Assembly (NCBI RefSeq): GCF_963930865.1
Contig: NZ_CAWVOH010000003.1
Coordinates: 45,724-109,723 of the forward strand
Length of the DNA stretch: 64,000 bases
From: Eupransor demetentiae
GTDB lineage: Bacteria; Bacillota; Bacilli; Lactobacillales; Lactobacillaceae
Direction of reading: 5' to 3'
Under the pieces are notes generated by a model. The model saw only the letters and a program-made list of their open reading frames with translations. It was not told where the DNA came from and searched no databases. Positions 50,376 to 58,973 of the stretch are shown in pieces (position 1 is the stretch's first letter; each line of letters begins with the position of its first letter). The position numbers and the translations under genes are program-made.

Positions 50376-51584
50376 ATGCAACAGTCAGCCCATCGTTCGA
50401 GTCGATCTTCCGCATCTGAACTAGATTGGGGAATCATTCTAATTTTAATTCTCTTCTTGCTAATTGGCGTTTCTTCGCTATACCTAGCAATTGTTAATGG
50501 TGGCAAGGATGCTTCACCAATTCGTGCGGTTATTATGCAGTTACTCTACTGGGCGATTGGGGTTGGAGCAATTGTCTTTATTGTTCGTTTTGATGCTTCT
50601 CAACTGTGGCGTCTGGCACCGATTGCTTATGGTGTCGGGATTTTCCTTTTGATTGCGGTGCTCTTCTTTTATAGCCGTGGAATTGCCGCTGATACCGGCG
50701 CCAAATCCTGGATGGCGATAGGGCCCGTTTCCTTACAACCGTCTGAATTAGCCAAGCCAGCCTTTATTCTGATGCTGGCCAAAACCGTAGCGACTCACAA
50801 CCGTCTTTTTCCTGTTCACACGGTTCGTACGGATTGGATGCTGATTGGAAAGATGGTCGGGGTTTTCTTGCCTTATGCCATCCTCATTGCTGCCCAAAAC
50901 GATTTGGGAACTTTGTTGGTTTTCATGGCCATCTTGGGCGGTGTTACCTTGGTTTCTGGAATTACTTGGCGTATTCTGGGTCCGGTTGTTATTGCCGCTG
51001 CGGCCTTCGGGTCAACCTTGATTTTCCTGGTGACTTCATCCGTTGGTCGTAATATTTTGGGTGGTATGGGCTTTCAGGCCTACCAGTTCCAGCGTATTGA
51101 TGCCTGGTTGCATCCTGCTCAAGATACCTCGAACGGTGGCTACCAAATGTACCAGAATTTGAAGGCGATTGGTTCCGGCCAACTCTTTGGTTCTGGCTGG
51201 GGAAATCTGCGCGTCTTTGTGCCGGTTCGTGAATCTGATTTGATCTTCTCGGTTGTTGGAGAAAGTTTCGGCTTCATTGGTGGCGCTTTCCTCATCATTC
51301 TTTACTTTGCCTTGATTTACTTGATGATCCGGGCAACTTTTAAGGCCCGCAATGCCTTTTACGCCTATATCGCGACTGGTGTCGTGATGATGGTGCTCTT
51401 CCACGTCTTTGAAAATGTCGGCATGAGTATTGGTTTGCTGCCACTGACTGGAATTCCTTTGCCCTTTATTTCGCAGGGTGGTTCTTCTCTCTTGAGTAAC
51501 ATGATTGGAGTCGGTTTAATCCTTTCTATCGGTTATCAGCAGCAAAGCAACACCTTTAACGAAGCAACAGGATTCTCAATCTAA
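50376..51584 (+). CDS. rodA: RodA/FtsW-family peptidoglycan glycosyltransferase
   Basis: A 402-aa SEDS protein with ten membrane segments polymerising lipid II during elongation. Hallmarks: KSWMAIGPVSLQPSELAKPAFI, a large extracellular loop after segment 7 (RIDAWLHPAQDTSNGGYQMYQNLKAIGSGQLFGSGWGN), RESDLIFSVVGESFGFIG and GIPLPFISQGGSS. ATG at 50376 has AGGTGA seven bases upstream; a GTG three codons earlier is less likely. Neighbours mreB and ddl support the elongation role. Stop overlaps the next ATG. Confidence 0.93.
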   Translation: MQQSAHRSSRSSASELDWGIILILILFLLIGVSSLYLAIVNGGKDASPIRAVIMQLLYWAIGVGAIVFIVRFDASQLWRLAPIAYGVGIFLLIAVLFFYSRGIAADTGAKSWMAIGPVSLQPSELAKPAFILMLAKTVATHNRLFPVHTVRTDWMLIGKMVGVFLPYAILIAAQNDLGTLLVFMAILGGVTLVSGITWRILGPVVIAAAAFGSTLIFLVTSSVGRNILGGMGFQAYQFQRIDAWLHPAQDTSNGGYQMYQNLKAIGSGQLFGSGWGNLRVFVPVRESDLIFSVVGESFGFIGGAFLIILYFALIYLMIRATFKARNAFYAYIATGVVMMVLFHVFENVGMSIGLLPLTGIPLPFISQGGSSLLSNMIGVGLILSIGYQQQSNTFNEATGFSI

Positions 51585-52576
51585 TGCAGTACTTAGCGGA
51601 AATAAAAAGTAAACTCGCCGAATTGCGCGATAAGAGCCAAAAGGGTCTGATTTTCGAATCCTTGGGCGAACTGATGACGGCCATTAAGGATGACGTTTCT
51701 TATGAAAAGGCTAGTCCAGTAATCCTTCCGGATGGCGGTGCTGAGGCACTCGAAGTCATCGAAAGCTATCAGGAACAATGGTCCCATGATAAGGAGGGTC
51801 TACACCGGCATGTCATCGCTGATGAGGACCTACCCCTGTTGTTGAACCAGTTGGCCAGTCCTCAGCCTAAGTATCGTGACACTGGCGCCTTCTTCTTTTT
51901 GGGTGGTGCAGTGCAAAACGGCCATTTAACCACTGACCAAATGTCCTGGTTAACTTCTGAAATGGTGCGCGATGATCAACTGTTTGCCCATCTTTTGGAA
52001 AGCCAGAATCAGGCCGCCTATCAGCGTTCCTACTCCTTGGCTTTGTTGGCTTTGCTCTTAAACGAAAACCGGATTGCTGAGAAGCCTTTCGTTTCTAAGA
52101 AGTTACTTGATCACATTGTTGACCAAGTTGCCTTAATTGCTTTGATGGAGGCCGATACGCGTGGCTTTGTTGATCAGAAGGGCTGGGTGCATATTTTTAC
52201 CCACCTTTCCAATGTTTTGAACGAGCTTTTTCACATCAATACTCTGTCCCGTGCAGACAAAATCTTTTTGATGGCCGCCTTGATGGCCAACTTCCGTTCC
52301 TTGTCAACGCCCTTGACGATGGGCGAAGTGACCCGTATCATTACCACCTTTATGGACTTGATTAAGCGGCACGACATTTATGCCGAGTACTTCCTTACCA
52401 ATTTGAAGCTCTGGCGTAAAGATATTGTCAACGAACCCTTTGTCCAGACCCGGCAACGTTGGCAGCAAATGTACAATCGCATGCAGTTCTTCCACGAAAT
52501 CATTGTTTGTGGAGAAAAGGAAGTGCCTGCAGCGATTATGTCCTACGTATTAACCACTAAGAATTACTTATCATAA
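51584..52576 (+). CDS. DUF2785-like protein
   Basis: A 330-aa soluble, all-helical protein. LMEADTRGFVDQKGWVHIFTHLSNVLNELF in the middle (residues about 187-216) matches the DUF2785 pattern (EADxRGFVxxKGW-HxxAHxxDxL). The ATG overlaps the rodA stop (TAATG), so expression follows RodA. Placement between rodA and ddl suggests a link to wall synthesis but could be chance. No catalytic residues are predictable. Confidence 0.8.
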   Translation: MQYLAEIKSKLAELRDKSQKGLIFESLGELMTAIKDDVSYEKASPVILPDGGAEALEVIESYQEQWSHDKEGLHRHVIADEDLPLLLNQLASPQPKYRDTGAFFFLGGAVQNGHLTTDQMSWLTSEMVRDDQLFAHLLESQNQAAYQRSYSLALLALLLNENRIAEKPFVSKKLLDHIVDQVALIALMEADTRGFVDQKGWVHIFTHLSNVLNELFHINTLSRADKIFLMAALMANFRSLSTPLTMGEVTRIITTFMDLIKRHDIYAEYFLTNLKLWRKDIVNEPFVQTRQRWQQMYNRMQFFHEIIVCGEKEVPAAIMSYVLTTKNYLS

Positions 52577-52590
52577 GAATGGAAGATGTT

Positions 52591-53733
52591 ATGACGAAAA
52601 AAAATGTAGTGCTTTTGTTTGGCGGTAATTCATCGGAACACGACGTTTCGAAGCGTTCGGCGCAGAACTTTTATGATGCTTTGGAAGCGAGCGGCAAGTA
52701 CAAGACGACCGTGGTTGCCATTGCGCAAAACGGTTACTGCATTGATCCAGACCGTTCGATGAAAATCATGCAGCAAGAAGACGAGCAGCCTTTGGTTGAT
52801 GCTTACATGCAAGAAATTGACCAGAATGATATTTTGGCCCCAATCGCTGCCTTGCAACGAATTCCGGCCATCGATGTTTTCTTCCCAGTTGTCCATGGAA
52901 ACTTGGGTGAAGATGGTACCTTGCAAGGGCTCTTCCGCCTCTTGCAAAAGCCATTCGTGGGTGCCCCTTTGCGTGGCCACGCCATTTCCTTCGATAAGGT
53001 GTTGACCAAGGAAATTTTGACGGTTAACAATATCCGTAATACGAAGTACCGTGTTGTTCAGCAGGATGAAGCCGACGAAATTTCATGGGCCGACATCGAA
53101 GCAGAGCTTGGTTCGGTAGTCTTTGTTAAGGCGGCTAACCAGGGTTCATCCGTTGGAATTTCCCGTGCCGACAACGAAGTTGACTTCAAGGCGGCGATGG
53201 CGGATTCCTTCAAGTACGATCACAAGATTTTGATTGAAGCGGCGGTTGAAGGACCACGTGAATTGGAAGTCGGTGTGATTGGGAACCAAGAACCGCTGGT
53301 TTCAGAAATTGGAGCGCACCACGTGCCCGGCCAGGAAAATGGTACGGGTTGGTACGACTACAAGAGTAAGTTCGTCGATAATTCAGCCGTTGAATTTGAA
53401 ATTCCTGCACGCTTGCCAGAAGCCGTTACGGAAGAAATCAAGGAAATGGCTTTAAAGGCCTACAAGGTTTTGAATCTTTGTGGAGAGGCCCGAATGGACT
53501 TCCTGATTGATGCTGACAACGTGCCATATTTGGGTGAACCAAACACTTTGCCTGGTTTCACCAACATGTCGCTCTTCAAGCGTCTCTGGGATTATTCCAA
53601 TATTGATAATGCCAAGTTGGCGGACATGTTGGTCCAATATGGTTTGGAAGAATTCGATTACAATAATGAATTGAGTTATGCCTTTGAAGCCCTTGGCGAA
53701 GAAAAGCTAGGAACTTTCAAGTCAAACAAATAA
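52591..53733 (+). CDS. ddl: D-alanine-D-alanine ligase family, Phe261 (D-Ala-D-Lac) type
   Basis: A 380-aa ATP-grasp ligase giving the peptidoglycan peptide end. Substrate loop GGNSSEHDVS (Glu16), GSSVGIS, omega-loop YDYKSKF with Lys260-Phe261, and metal-site GEPNTLPGFTN. In Leuconostoc mesenteroides ligase Phe261 is known to favour D-lactate; Tyr here gives D-Ala-D-Ala. The chosen start gives exactly this numbering. Start has GGAAG; an ATG four codons earlier is less likely. This predicts intrinsic vancomycin resistance. A terminator follows. Confidence 0.93.
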   Translation: MTKKNVVLLFGGNSSEHDVSKRSAQNFYDALEASGKYKTTVVAIAQNGYCIDPDRSMKIMQQEDEQPLVDAYMQEIDQNDILAPIAALQRIPAIDVFFPVVHGNLGEDGTLQGLFRLLQKPFVGAPLRGHAISFDKVLTKEILTVNNIRNTKYRVVQQDEADEISWADIEAELGSVVFVKAANQGSSVGISRADNEVDFKAAMADSFKYDHKILIEAAVEGPRELEVGVIGNQEPLVSEIGAHHVPGQENGTGWYDYKSKFVDNSAVEFEIPARLPEAVTEEIKEMALKAYKVLNLCGEARMDFLIDADNVPYLGEPNTLPGFTNMSLFKRLWDYSNIDNAKLADMLVQYGLEEFDYNNELSYAFEALGEEKLGTFKSNK

Positions 53734-53762
53734 AAAAGCAGACCGTTGCGGTCTGCTTTTTA
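53734..53762. terminator. Bidirectional terminator
   Basis: AAAAAGCAGACC GTTGC GGTCTGCTTTTT between ddl and uspA. Confidence 0.92.
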
Positions 53763-53770
53763 TGTTGGGT

Positions 53771-54205
53771 TTAACGAACAATTAAAACATCAATTTGTGC
53801 TACGCGGCTAACGTAAGAAGTAACGGAACCTTCAACAAAGCGCTCAACAGCGTTTAGGCCAGATGCGCCCATGATGATTAGGTCGGCATTCAATTCTTTT
53901 GGCAAATCGCGAGCAATTTTTGACTTGGGGGAACCAAATTCGATAGTGTAATCCACGTTTTTGACACCTGCGTCAGTAGCTTGCTTGCGATACTTTTCCA
54001 TGCTTTGGCGCGCTTGATCAGCCATGGCATCCACCATGTTGTTATCAAACGAAGATACACTTTCAAAAGCCTTCGGATCAATGACGTTTGCCAAGGTGAT
54101 GATGGCTTGGTCCTGACCATTTACCATTTGAATTGCACGGTTCAAGGCTGCTTCGGATTCTTTGGAGCCGTCCATGGCTACCAGAATGCGTTGGTATTGT
54201 TGCAT
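53771..54205 (-). CDS. Universal stress protein, UspA family
   Basis: A 144-aa UspA-fold protein. The start YQRILVAMDGSKESEAALNRA and the nucleotide motif GASGLNAVERFVEGSVTSYV (G-x2-G-x9-G(S/T)) predict ATP binding. GAGGAGG precedes the ATG; TATACT about 30 bases further upstream is a likely -10. Single-gene unit downstream of the 6S RNA locus. Confidence 0.92.
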   Translation of the reverse strand: MQQYQRILVAMDGSKESEAALNRAIQMVNGQDQAIITLANVIDPKAFESVSSFDNNMVDAMADQARQSMEKYRKQATDAGVKNVDYTIEFGSPKSKIARDLPKELNADLIIMGASGLNAVERFVEGSVTSYVSRVAQIDVLIVR

Positions 54206-54262
54206 TTCAACTTCCTCCTCTTACACCCTCAGTATACCGCAAGACTTACTTACTGACTGCAC

Positions 54263-54286
54263 AAAAAAGCCCATCCGAAGATGGAC
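54263..54286 (-). terminator. Terminator of the 6S RNA unit
   Basis: Minus strand: GTCCATC TTCG GATGGGC followed by TTTTTT. Confidence 0.88.
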
Positions 54287-54289
54287 CAC

Positions 54290-54490
54290 GGGTCATGCCC
54301 GGAATACTTCATTGGTACCGTTAATCGTTGCGCAGATTTTCCTCGAAAATTATCGAGGTGGGTGATTCAGTTAACCGCCAGACTACCGAAAGAAAGGGCT
54401 TGTCTTTAAGATTAACTATCCTCATCCAAATAAAAGGTTGTAAGGAAAAAGCTGATGATGCAACAATGCGTATACCGAAGTAGTTCATTG
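54290..54490 (-). ncRNA. ssrS: Probable 6S RNA
   Basis: An about 200-nt minus-strand region folds as one long interrupted rod: ACTACTTC pairs with GAAGTATT, GGTA with TACC, ATTGTTGC with GCAACGAT, TTTTCC with GGAAAA, GAGG with CCTC, AGTTAA with TTAACT and AGAC with GTCT, leaving a central bubble of the kind that mimics an open promoter. TACAAT (54499-54494) lies at its 5' end and a terminator follows. Position beside rarA matches the 6S-1 (bsrA) locus of B. subtilis. It is not recognised by primary sequence, only by shape and synteny. Confidence 0.65.
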
Positions 54491-54546
54491 CATATTGTAA
54501 CGCGAATAATCTTTGAATTAAAGACTTGACAGGAATTGCCTAAATT

Positions 54547-55836
54547 CTATTTTAAGCCATCCTGTTGCCGTTTTTTAAGGCTGCTGTTGACTTCTTTAAG
54601 TTGCTGTTCAGCCTTTGAATTGCCCTTGGGCTGGAAGTACTGCTTCTTTTTTAGCTTGTCGGGAAGGTACTGCTGGGCAACCCAGTCATTATCGTAATCA
54701 TGTGGGTAGAGATAACCGTTTCCGTGTCCCAATTTCTTGGCACCGGAATAGTGAGCGTCGCGTAAGTGGGCTGGAATGTCGATGCCGTTGCTGTGCTTAA
54801 GGTCAGCCAGCGCAGCATCCATAGCGGCATAGGCCGAGTTGGATTTTGGTGAAAGAGCCAATTCAATGACTGCGTTTGCAATTGGTATTCGCGCTTCGGG
54901 TAAACCAAGCGATTGCGCCGTTTGAATAGCCAAAATTGCTCTTTGTGCAGCAGGAGGGTTGGCCAAACCGATGTCCTCGTAGGCGATGACGGACAGGCGC
55001 CGAATCAGGATTGGTAGATCGCCCGATTCGATAATTCGGGCTGCGTAATGCAGAGCGGCATCCACATCCGAACCACGAATCGACTTTTGTAATGCCGAAA
55101 TCACGTCATAATGGGCATCGCCGTCTTTATCGGCCGCCAAAGATTGTCGTTGCGTCGTTTCTTCGATGACTGGCAGGGTAATTTGAATCACACCCTCGGC
55201 ATCAGGTTTAGTTGACAAGACCGCTAACTCTAGCGAGTTCAAAGCGCCACGCAAGTCGCCGTTTGTCGCGCGCGTCAATAACTGCAGTGCGTCAGGTGCC
55301 AAATTAACCTTGTAGTCACCCAAACCATTTTCCTTGTCATGCAGCGCTCGATCAATGGCCTTGGCAATATCCTCTTCGGAAAGTGAGTGGACCTGGAAAA
55401 TCTGAGTACGGGAGCGAATGGCTGGCGTAACGTTGATGTAGGGATTTTCCGTCGTTGCGCCAATTAGAATAATCTGCCCAGATTCTAGCAGCGGTAAAAG
55501 AAAGTCCTGCTTAACCTTGTTTAAACGATGGATTTCATCCAATAGTAAAACAACAGTTCCCGACATCTTGGCTTCTTCAGCCACGATTTGCAGGTCCTTT
55601 TGACTATCAGTTGCCGCGTTCAAAGAACGGAAAGCATACTTGGAAGAACCCGCAATGGCCGAAGCAATCGAGGTTTTCCCTGTTCCAGGAGGGCCGTATA
55701 AAATCATGGAGGATAGACGGTGGGCCACCACCATTCGCCAAATAATTTTTTCGGGTCCGATTAGGTCCTGTTGGCCAACAATATCTTCAATTTTCTTGGG
55801 CCGCATACGAAAGGCGAGCGGCTTTTGCTGTGCCAT
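54547..55836 (-). CDS. rarA: Replication-associated recombination protein RarA (MgsA)
   Basis: A 429-aa clamp-loader-like AAA+ ATPase acting at stalled forks. Walker A GPPGTGKTS (residues about 48-56), Walker B VLLLDEIHR, sensor IGATTENPY, then the MgsA C-terminal tetramer domain. Motif RPKKIEDIVGQQ near the start is typical. No strong ribosome site (AAGGAAAAAAC). It follows the yueI-like gene by 9 bases, so they form an operon. Confidence 0.94.
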   Translation of the reverse strand: MAQQKPLAFRMRPKKIEDIVGQQDLIGPEKIIWRMVVAHRLSSMILYGPPGTGKTSIASAIAGSSKYAFRSLNAATDSQKDLQIVAEEAKMSGTVVLLLDEIHRLNKVKQDFLLPLLESGQIILIGATTENPYINVTPAIRSRTQIFQVHSLSEEDIAKAIDRALHDKENGLGDYKVNLAPDALQLLTRATNGDLRGALNSLELAVLSTKPDAEGVIQITLPVIEETTQRQSLAADKDGDAHYDVISALQKSIRGSDVDAALHYAARIIESGDLPILIRRLSVIAYEDIGLANPPAAQRAILAIQTAQSLGLPEARIPIANAVIELALSPKSNSAYAAMDAALADLKHSNGIDIPAHLRDAHYSGAKKLGHGNGYLYPHDYDNDWVAQQYLPDKLKKKQYFQPKGNSKAEQQLKEVNSSLKKRQQDGLK

Positions 55837-55845
55837 GTTTTTTCC

Positions 55846-56220
55846 TTAGTTATAGTAAATTTGATCGAAATTAACCGCGTGATCAGCCGCAAGAACAACG
55901 GCGACGGGATCAGCTTGCTTGCTGACAGTTGAACTGTCAGATAAGAGCGTGAAAGGGTGATTCGTGCTCGTTGCCATCGTCAGGTAGGCAGTGAAATCAT
56001 CACCGAGCAAAGCCTGGTTGATTAGCAGCTTCCCTTCGCTATTTTCTTGCATTAAGTTACGGAGCCAAGCTTGAACATTTGCATCATCGACTTGGGAAAC
56101 TTTGACAGCCGCCATGACACGTTCGCGGAAGGTGCCCAGATAGCGATTCTGCTCATCTGGGTTAACTTTGGGGGCGCCACCTGTCATTTGTTCTTGCTGT
56201 AAACGTTCGTTGATGTCCAT
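55846..56220 (-). CDS. YueI-like protein (DUF1694)
   Basis: A 124-aa soluble protein. NPDEQNRYLGTFRERVMAAVKVSQVDD (residues about 21-47) is the DUF1694/YueI hallmark, with a central KLLINQAL..DDFTAYLTMA. A second ATG (56226) lies directly on AAGGAG with no spacing, so the ATG at 56220 is used. Cotranscribed with rarA. Function unknown. Confidence 0.82.
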   Translation of the reverse strand: MDINERLQQEQMTGGAPKVNPDEQNRYLGTFRERVMAAVKVSQVDDANVQAWLRNLMQENSEGKLLINQALLGDDFTAYLTMATSTNHPFTLLSDSSTVSKQADPVAVVLAADHAVNFDQIYYN

Positions 56221-56271
56221 GGGCATCTCCTTTTTAATTGCTCCCTCTATTATACGTAAAAAATAGCCACA

Positions 56272-56296
56272 AAAAAACCACCCCGAAGAGGTGGCT
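56272..56296 (-). terminator. Terminator of rpsD
   Basis: Minus strand: GCCACCTC TTCG GGGTGG followed by TTTTTTT. Confidence 0.9.
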
Positions 56297-56315
56297 TAAA
56301 CCGAAAAGATTAATC

Positions 56316-56921
56316 TTAACGGTTGTAGAATTCGACGATAAGCGCTTCGTTAATGTCGGCATCCAATTCTTCGCGTTCAGGCAAACGAACAAGCTTACCT
56401 TCCAACTTATCAGCATCGAATTCAACGAATTGTGGACGTGACACAACTGATTCGATAGCGATTTGGATAGGAACAATGTTCTTTGACTTTTCGCGAACTG
56501 AGATAACCTGACCAGGCACTACTTCGTATGAAGGGATATCAACGCGCTTGCCATCAACCAAAATGTGGCCGTGGTTAACAAGTTGACGAGCTTGTGCACG
56601 AGTAGTTGCCAAACCGAGACGGTAAACCAATGAATCCAAACGACGTTCCAACAAGATCATGAAGTTAGTACCGTGGGTACCTTGACGGATCTTACCAGCT
56701 TTGTTGAACAAAGTGTGGAATTGACGTTCAGTCAAACCGTAAGTGAAACGCAACTTTTGCTTTTCGCGCAACTGCATTCCATATTCGGAAACCTTACCGC
56801 GACGGCCTTGGCCGTGATCTCCTGGGGCGTAGGCACGGCGAGACAATTCCTTACCGGTACCTGACAATGAAACACCTAAACGACGTGAAATACGCCATTT
56901 TGGTCCTGTATAACGTGACAT
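56316..56921 (-). CDS. rpsD: 30S ribosomal protein S4
   Basis: A 201-aa primary 16S-binding protein and, in Firmicutes, a repressor of its own mRNA. SRYTGPKWRISRRLGVSLSGTGKEL at the start is the Gram-positive C-minus form (no zinc cysteines); the S4 RNA-binding domain is RLDSLVYRLGLATTRAQARQLVNHGHILVDGKRVDIPSYEV (about 92-132). AGGAGG precedes the ATG. Leader of about 165 bases is structured. Monocistronic with own promoter and terminator. Confidence 0.97.
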   Translation of the reverse strand: MSRYTGPKWRISRRLGVSLSGTGKELSRRAYAPGDHGQGRRGKVSEYGMQLREKQKLRFTYGLTERQFHTLFNKAGKIRQGTHGTNFMILLERRLDSLVYRLGLATTRAQARQLVNHGHILVDGKRVDIPSYEVVPGQVISVREKSKNIVPIQIAIESVVSRPQFVEFDADKLEGKLVRLPEREELDADINEALIVEFYNR

Positions 56922-56934
56922 GCAAAATGTCCTC

Positions 56935-57085
56935 CAAAATGTATTTTGCTGTACATTGAAGGGTAGGCACCAGATGCGTGCAGCGTCAAAATTTTACGTT
57001 TCTCAGGGACAGTAGCTATGCCCTTACTAACGAATCGAGACGCTGTTGACGCGCTTCTTTGCCTACTGCTACTCAATAAACAACT
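56935..57085 (-). ncRNA. S4 leader (ribosomal protein autoregulatory RNA)
   Basis: The rpsD 5' leader can form nested helices: GTAGGCA with TGCCTAC, GCGTCAA with TTGACGC, and an inner GGG/CCC hairpin with a purine-rich loop. This matches the layout of the Firmicute S4 leader, where S4 binding blocks translation. The distal arm ends about 30 bases before the start codon. Pairing is read by eye; no folding was computed. Confidence 0.7.
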
Positions 57086-57091
57086 TCAATA

Positions 57092-57120
57092 AGTATACCA
57101 GCTTTTCGGTCCTTTGCCAA
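57092..57120 (-). promoter_or_regulatory. Promoter of rpsD
   Basis: TTGGCA (57120-57115), 17-bp spacer, TATACT (57097-57092) on the minus strand. Confidence 0.85.
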
Positions 57121-57224
57121 ATTCTTAAGAAAGCGATAAAAGGGCTCTAGAACAGCTTTCAAATGAAAAAAATAGTGTATCGTTTAACTTAGAATATTAA
57201 ATAAGTAGGATTGGGATAGAAATT

Positions 57225-58934
57225 ATGTGGATTACCATCTTAATCACTGCAATTGTGGTCGTTTTCTTGGGTGGAATCGCCATTCTTGTAGTACAAAGAA
57301 GAAATTTAGCTAAGGCATCGGTCTTAGAACAACGTAAAAAAGATTTGGTCAACTTGAAAGTTCACGATCAATTGGTCGATGCCCGTAAGATGGCTTTGAC
57401 TGGTAAGTCTTTGGCTGATTACCAGGACTTGGAAGGACGCTATGGTAAGATTCGTAATACTAGCTTCCTGAATATTGATCAAGGGTTGAACCTTGTGATG
57501 TCGGATGCTTCTGGTTTTAACCTCTGGAAAACTCAAAAAGAGCTAAAGGAAGTTACCCAGTTAGTTGATGACACGGATGATGAAATTCAGGCAATCCAGG
57601 ATGGCTTGGTTCAGTTGCAAGATGCCACACAGCGCCACGAAAAGGCATTGGAAGAATTGCAAGGTTCTTATACCATTGCCCGTCAGACCCTAAAGAATCA
57701 AAAGAACACTTTTGGACCGGCCTACCCAGCCTTAATGAAGTTTATCGACCAGTTGGAAGCGGACTTCAAGCACTTTTCAGATTACACCAAGAGTGGGGAT
57801 CAAGTTGCCGCCGGTGAGATTTACGAACAGCTGGGCATGGAAAGCACCCAGCTTGAAACCATGCAAAACGATGTCCCCCAACTTTTCCAAAGCTTGAACC
57901 ATCGCTACGTTGATCAGTTGATGGAATTGGCGGATGCCTACGATGCCCTAGTTCGTGATGGGATTGTTTTTGAAGGCGACGCCATTCCGAATGAATTGAA
58001 TCAACTGGATAATGATCGTTTGGAAACCTTGGACTTATTGGCTGACTTGAAGCTAAAGGAAGTTAAGGACCACAATTCAGACATCGAAATGCGTATCCAA
58101 TCCCTTTATGACTTAATGCAAAAGGAAATGGATGCTCGCAAAGCCTACGTCACGAACCGACCAAAGGTTAGTGATCAACTTGCTCGTTTAAAGGAACAAA
58201 ACCAAGTTTTGGCCCTCGAATTGGATCGTTTGCGCTCAAGCTTTACCTTTAACCATCAAGAGGTTGAAAAGCGTAATGAATTGTTGAACCAGATTGAACA
58301 GGTTGAGGCTAGCATTCAAGCGGCTCGACAAGAAATCGATTTGCGTCGTTTAACCTATAGCCAAGCGCTTGAACTACAAAAGCAGTGGGTGGCAAACTTT
58401 GACCAACTTGAAAAAGATCAGGTTGAAATCTGGCAGTCTGTCCGTCAGCTCGAACCCGCTCGCGAATCGGCTCGTAAGATGACCGAAGAAGAAGTTGATC
58501 AGGTTAAGAGTATTCGTCACCGTCTCGAACGAATGAATTTGCCAGGTCTACCAGCGGTTTACCTTGAGTACTTCTACAACGTAACTGGCGAAATCGAACG
58601 TCTTAACCAGAGCGTGAGCCAAAAAGTAACGGACATGGACGAAGTTCAGCGTCAAATGAACATTGTTGCGGCTGACCTCGATACTCTCAAGGAAAAGACC
58701 CAACAAATCATGGATGAAGCGAACTTAGCTGAACAGCTCATGCAGTACGCTAATCGTTACCGCGCTAATAGCAGTGATGTTGAGCGTGCTTATCGTGAAG
58801 CTGACCGTATCTACCACCAAGATTTCCAATATGGCCGTGTGATGGATATCCTTGGTAAGGCTCTTGATCAAGTCGACGTAGGTATTTATGAAAAAATCGT
58901 AAATTCTTACCAGCGTCATCGTCCAGAAATTTAA
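57225..58934 (+). CDS. ezrA: Septation ring regulator EzrA
   Basis: A 569-aa protein with one N-terminal membrane segment (residues 2-24, MWITILITAIVVVFLGGIAILVVQRR) and about 530 residues of spectrin-like coiled coil. It binds FtsZ and limits Z-ring formation in low-GC Gram-positives. Position beside rpsD is conserved in Firmicutes. ATG has TAGGATTGGGATAGAAATT upstream, a modest site. Length normal (560-580). Confidence 0.95.
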   Translation: MWITILITAIVVVFLGGIAILVVQRRNLAKASVLEQRKKDLVNLKVHDQLVDARKMALTGKSLADYQDLEGRYGKIRNTSFLNIDQGLNLVMSDASGFNLWKTQKELKEVTQLVDDTDDEIQAIQDGLVQLQDATQRHEKALEELQGSYTIARQTLKNQKNTFGPAYPALMKFIDQLEADFKHFSDYTKSGDQVAAGEIYEQLGMESTQLETMQNDVPQLFQSLNHRYVDQLMELADAYDALVRDGIVFEGDAIPNELNQLDNDRLETLDLLADLKLKEVKDHNSDIEMRIQSLYDLMQKEMDARKAYVTNRPKVSDQLARLKEQNQVLALELDRLRSSFTFNHQEVEKRNELLNQIEQVEASIQAARQEIDLRRLTYSQALELQKQWVANFDQLEKDQVEIWQSVRQLEPARESARKMTEEEVDQVKSIRHRLERMNLPGLPAVYLEYFYNVTGEIERLNQSVSQKVTDMDEVQRQMNIVAADLDTLKEKTQQIMDEANLAEQLMQYANRYRANSSDVERAYREADRIYHQDFQYGRVMDILGKALDQVDVGIYEKIVNSYQRHRPEI

Positions 58935-58938
58935 GCTA

Positions 58939-58973
58939 GTAAAAAGCAGCAATCATTATGATTGCTGCTTTTT
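58939..58973. terminator. Bidirectional terminator
   Basis: AAAAGCAGCAATCAT TATG ATTGCTGCTTTTTT between ezrA and the first APC permease. Confidence 0.92.

Noticed and set aside
54526..54560. TTGACA on the plus strand near the rarA end as a promoter
   Set aside because: No suitable -10 17 bases downstream and it would drive antisense into rarA; probably chance.
57001..57085. rpsD leader as a T-box
   Set aside because: It lacks the GGTGG-x-ACCGCG core and a terminator; the nested helices fit an S4 leader instead.
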